Source: Struthio camelus (Eukaryota; Chordata; Aves; Struthioniformes; Struthionidae). From it: a DNA stretch of 64,000 nt. The notes below the pieces were generated by a model. That model did no database searches. It had not been told where the DNA came from and saw nothing but the letters and a program-made list of their open reading frames with translations. Where the stretch lies: NCBI RefSeq assembly GCF_040807025.1, contig NC_090952.1:17543068-17607067 (forward strand), in the 5' to 3' direction. Positions 59,935 to 64,000 of the stretch are shown in pieces. Both the position numbers and the translations under genes were made by a program. How positions within the stretch are numbered: the first letter of the stretch is position 1; the number at the start of each line of letters is the position of its first letter.

Positions 59935-60820
59935 GAAACTCTGATACAGAAAGAACTAGTAGGCACACACAAACATAATACTGGGAGTTAACAAAGCTTT
60001 CATAGAGAAAAGCTATACCTCACAAATCTACAAAAGTTTTTGAACAGGCTACAATTTCATGGATGCAGATATAGGATACAGTGACAAGATCTCTCACCAA
60101 AGATTCTTAAAAACCTCAAACCATCAGAGGTAAGGAGGAAGCTACTACTGATTAACAGCTGGCAAAAAATTAGGAATCACCTCAAACCCTGTGCTGCTGA
60201 AAATATTTGGGAATCAGCTGAAAAAAGGGGTAATAAAGTTTGCTAATGATAAAAAGTTATGTTGGATAGTAAAAACTAAAATGAACTGCAGAGGATTACA
60301 TAAAGACCCTGCAATAGTAAGTGAATGAGCAAGAAATGCTCAGTAACGACAGATAAACATATCCATGAATAAAGAAAATACATTACTTATGAGGAAAAGT
60401 AATCCAACTTCATCTATAGAATATTGGCCTTTGAAATAAAAATCCCACTTGAAAAAATCTTAAGGTTAATATGAATAGTTCTATGAATAAGTGAAGTCAA
60501 CGCTCAGCAACAATTAAAAAATGCAAGTATTATCTTACTGGTTATTAGAAAAAGAACAACTTGCAAGTTAGAGAAGCTAAAGCAATACACTGATTCAAAA
60601 GTCTATCAGATGAATTTAAGGAGCAAAGAACCCCTTATGGAATATTAAACACATAAATGTATTAAAAACACATTCCCATTAAAGAATTCTCCAAACTGGA
60701 AACTGCAGGAAGCCAAGGAGGTATACTAGAAGAATTGCTCCTTATTTGTTCTCTCTAAACATGTATTACTGACAACTGGGATGATGCTGTTACCATTAGT
60801 CTGATCCAACAGATCATCAA
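59935..60820 (+). mobile_element. Ancient CR1-family LINE, sense, ORF2 region to 3' end, internally deleted
   Basis: The plus strand preserves diverged blocks of the CR1 ORF2 region in order: gacaagatctctcaccaaag, tgattaacagctggcaaaaa, ttgctaatgataaaaagtta (from the L-F-A-D-D reverse-transcriptase region, disrupted here), gaatagttctatgaataagt and caacgctcagcaacaattaa. It ends with gaagcc-like and ccattagtctgatccaacag, the 3' end of the same old lineage seen in antisense at 11.3 kb. The part between about 60.56 and 60.70 kb is much shorter than in a full element, so an internal deletion occurred. Many stops; inactive. Confidence 0.8.
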
Positions 60821-63800
60821 CAGATTACATCCACTGAAGTCATGGTGACACACAAGTAATTTTGCACTAATTTAATCAATCAACAAAGAGATATAAATCT
60901 TCATGATATGAACTGAGATTTATCTTAAACTACTTGTTTAGAATTCTAATAAGTACTGTTAAGATTATTTAATTGATGCTTACTGTTTACATGGCAGCTA
61001 GTGTTAGTATTTTTTTTTAGTATTTTATTTAATAAATTCATAATCCCATTTCTATTTCCATGCTCAGCTTCTTCTTTCATTATCAGTAACAGGGAAATCA
61101 AACTTCCAAAACATTCTAATTTTGACAGGAAAGCTGAACCTGTTGACTAATAATTGCTCTGTAAACTTGAAACTGGAATTAAACCCAAATGATGATGATT
61201 AACAGCACATTAAAAAAAATATCATAACATGCAATGGGAAAGACTGAGCTCACTTAGAGGCACATTACCCTCTCTCTGATGGTTACTTTCAATGTGCTAG
61301 AGCTGATGCTTTAAAAGCATCCACTTCTCAACAATAGGCAAAAGCAAGGGAAAGCTAAATAGTCCAGAGAAGTCACCCTACAGTCAGAGCAACGTCCATG
61401 GGTACTCAAATATATTACTACCAGAAAGGTACTCTCTCTTCTCCTCTCACTTTATACTTAATCTACACCTTTACTTGATTCAGTGCTAACCTCTTCTGAC
61501 TTTTCTGTCTGACTTCTGTAAAGCTCCTGCTTATCTCTTCCATTTTCTTCTTTCTTCAAAATCTCTTTTCCTTGTCTTGTCCTTCCATTGAGCAGATCTC
61601 ACTGATCCCCACCCAATACCTTAAGAAACAACATAAAAGTCACAGAAATATGGAATTTCAGTTTGTAGAAGTTTACTGGGCTGCTTTACAACCTTCCACT
61701 GCTCTCTTGCTTTCTTATTTATACTATAAACTCCTCAGTGCAGGTGCTGGGTATTACTCCATTTACACGGTATTCCATCCCTTGTTAACTGCTGTTGTCT
61801 CATTCCCAAAAGCACGTATGTTTCTTATTTCGAGTCCATAAAGAGTTAGAAATTGTGCAGCAATCTCACAGTGGAAGGCGATATACAAGTGCAAGACATA
61901 GTTAATCTCAAAGCATGAAGGTTACGATAATCAGCCCCCATTTTATCCTACTGCTCTCACTAGAGCAATCCTGCTTCAGCTCTTTCCATGTTTCTTTCTC
62001 TCTTCTTTCTACCATGTGTAGAAAAGCAGGTCATTCATGTCTTCCCATTCCCAGTCCAGAAAAGTGTTGAGGAAAGTCATTTTACCCTTTCAACTGCTGA
62101 GATTATATATCGTAAATGACCTAGTCTATTCTTGTGCAAAAACAGTATTTTAATATTTGCTACTTGTTATTAATCAATGGATTATCAGCAAATTTTTCCT
62201 GAAGCTAAGCTGCTACAACTCATGTTGCTGATGTGCAAATATTTGGTGGGCAGCGGGAGAAAGAGTACAATGAAGACTGAAGCAAAAGGAACCATGTAAC
62301 CTCCTGAATAGAAAAACTGAAATTGCTACTAGCTGCATAAAGAATATAGAACTGTTCGAGGAATTTGGACAAGATTTGGAAGTGTTCCAAAAACAAGTAC
62401 AATATTAAAATGAAGTACAATATAAACAGTTACAATCCTCAAAATTCCCCGTGTCCTGTTCAGAGCACTTCACCGAAATGACAGAAGGCTAGCATAGCCT
62501 CTGCCATTCACAGCTCCTCGCAGGAACTGACAGTGCTTGGATATTTCTGAATCAGCAAATCTCACATGAAGATTTTTTTTCCAGGGGTCAATTTTCCCAT
62601 CGATGCAAGGAGGATTTACACATGCAAGTCCCATTAACATTAATAGGAGTTATCCACATAAATCCCCCTGCAATGATAAGAGAAAAGACCCCATAGTCTG
62701 CAAGGATCTCAGTTCTAATGATTACCTGTCAAATGGCCCTAAGCATCATCATCACCAGAAAAAGCAGACGTAGCAGCTTTATGGCTGAAAATACTTCCAA
62801 AGAAAGGGTAACTAATTGCAGTCGTACGGAAAAGGCAATACGACATCAGAAGGGGAAATGGCATAAAATTGACTGTTTGAATATTAAGAGTTAATCCAAT
62901 TAGCCAAAGTTAAAAAGAAAGTACTCATTAAAAAAGGAATTCAAACATATCAAAGCACATCTTAGAAAAAAAAGAGGTGTGAATATTGTATGAGCTCCAA
63001 GGTGCTTGAAGGATAATACAGTTACTTGTTTAAAAATTCAATTAACCTTATCTTTCTTTAACTTGATTTATTAATAATCCTACAGATAAATTGCCAGTTT
63101 TTAAAAAGTCATGTTATCTTTTGAACACATCCTGTGTGACAAGCCTTAAAAACTACTTCAAATAAGCCTAACCCTCACTTTGTATGCTTAAATCATTTAA
63201 TTCAAGAACAAAATGCAGTTCAATGCACAATTTCTGTAAAATATCAAGATCAACAGTCTTATCTATTGCTATTGCAAGTGAGCTATTGGGTACTCAAGTA
63301 CCATAGGAAAAACATTATATATTTCCATTCACCATACGAACAAGATATGAAAACAGTTTTTAAGCAACCAATGTAGTATAAAGACATAGCCTACAACTTT
63401 TAGGTAATTCTGTCTTATCTAAAATCAAATTTGCAGCATTGCCAACCTTCCGCTTCAAATGGGCGCAAGGCACTAGGAAGCTACTTTACATACACTTGCT
63501 AAAATATACCAACGGACTGCCATGCAAGTAAACTTCAGTCTTATTACAGATGTCAATATTGTGAAAGTAGTCAACAGATAAACATTATCAGAAAACCTCG
63601 GCTAACAAATGAACTCCTTTTCTTGCATAATTGAAAGAAAACACAGAAAGGTAGGCACTTGCAAGCAAACCTTTAATTTTCAAACGATTTCTTTGTAAAC
63701 ACTGCAGATGACAAGTTCAGCTATGATCCCTATTACTGAAAGGCAAACATGAACAAGGTCCTCCACTCAGGTCTTTTACAGATCTGTAGATGTTAAATAC

Positions 63801-64000
63801 AATTACCATATACTCATGCTTTCCAATACACAAAAATTACAGCTAAGCAAAGAGGCAGCCTGCTTATTACTACATATAAATAACTGCTTAATCACCAGCA
63901 TCCAAAGATAACTGCAGCTTAACTTTGGAAACATTTCAGCCACATTTTTCTGAGAACTTTGAAATTACATACACAATGACGCCTATCTGATAAACACACA
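60821..64000. other. AT-rich sequence without a recognised gene
   Basis: No supported gene. Contains a palindromic fossil repeat at 62.6 kb and a possible diverged L2/MIR-like tail around 61.72-61.89 kb (taaactcctcagtgcaggtg). Confidence 0.6.
62598..62678. repeat. Palindromic fossil repeat (MITE-like)
   Basis: The left half (catcgatgcaaggaggattt then acacatgcaagtcccattaa) and the right half (ttaataggagttatccacat then aaatccccctgcaatgat) are imperfect reverse complements around a cattaacattaatag centre. The arrangement resembles the element at 25.34 kb but the sequence differs. Confidence 0.55.

Overview
This window looks like bird nuclear DNA, either avian or a close archosaur relative. The main evidence is several CR1 LINE 3' ends, including a well preserved one at about 36.5 kb. 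There are also older CR1 copies, faint MIR-like SINE relics, one strong CpG island, and about 56 kb of AT-rich sequence almost free of coding potential. I see no tRNA, rRNA, CRISPR array, bacterial operon or intact viral gene.

Layout. From 1 to 6.5 kb the sequence is mostly non-coding and reads best as the first intron(s) of a leftward (minus-strand) gene. Three short exon-like segments with good splice sites lie in it: 1-40, 512-550 and 5154/5161-5237. From about 6.2 to 7.95 kb is a dense CpG island. It carries a minus-strand first coding exon (6937-7377, 147 codons, rich in Gln, His and Pro, with a 48-bp tandem repeat) that ends in a clean phase-0 donor. A second possible minus-strand first exon (6525-6554) also ends in a phase-0 donor. 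I could not name this gene. On the plus strand the island holds a YY1-type element overlapping an ATG in ideal context (7743). That reading frame can be joined in phase to a downstream segment (8906-9119) with a strong acceptor and a poly(A) signal, so the island is probably a bidirectional promoter.

From about 9.2 to 64 kb I see no convincing conserved protein-coding gene. This part is intergenic or intronic. It contains CR1 relics (antisense near 11.3, 19.1, 32.3, 36.5 and 44.1 kb; sense near 59.9 kb), MIR/L2-type fossils, two old palindromic elements, microsatellites, two nearly G-free C/A-rich tracts, a 34-bp perfect palindrome at 26.5 kb, and an unexplained GC-rich block at 54.9-55.3 kb. 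The best candidates for something undescribed are the divergent two-exon transcript, the alternative first exons of the unnamed minus-strand gene, and the GC-rich block. All exon structures are inferred from sequence signals alone.
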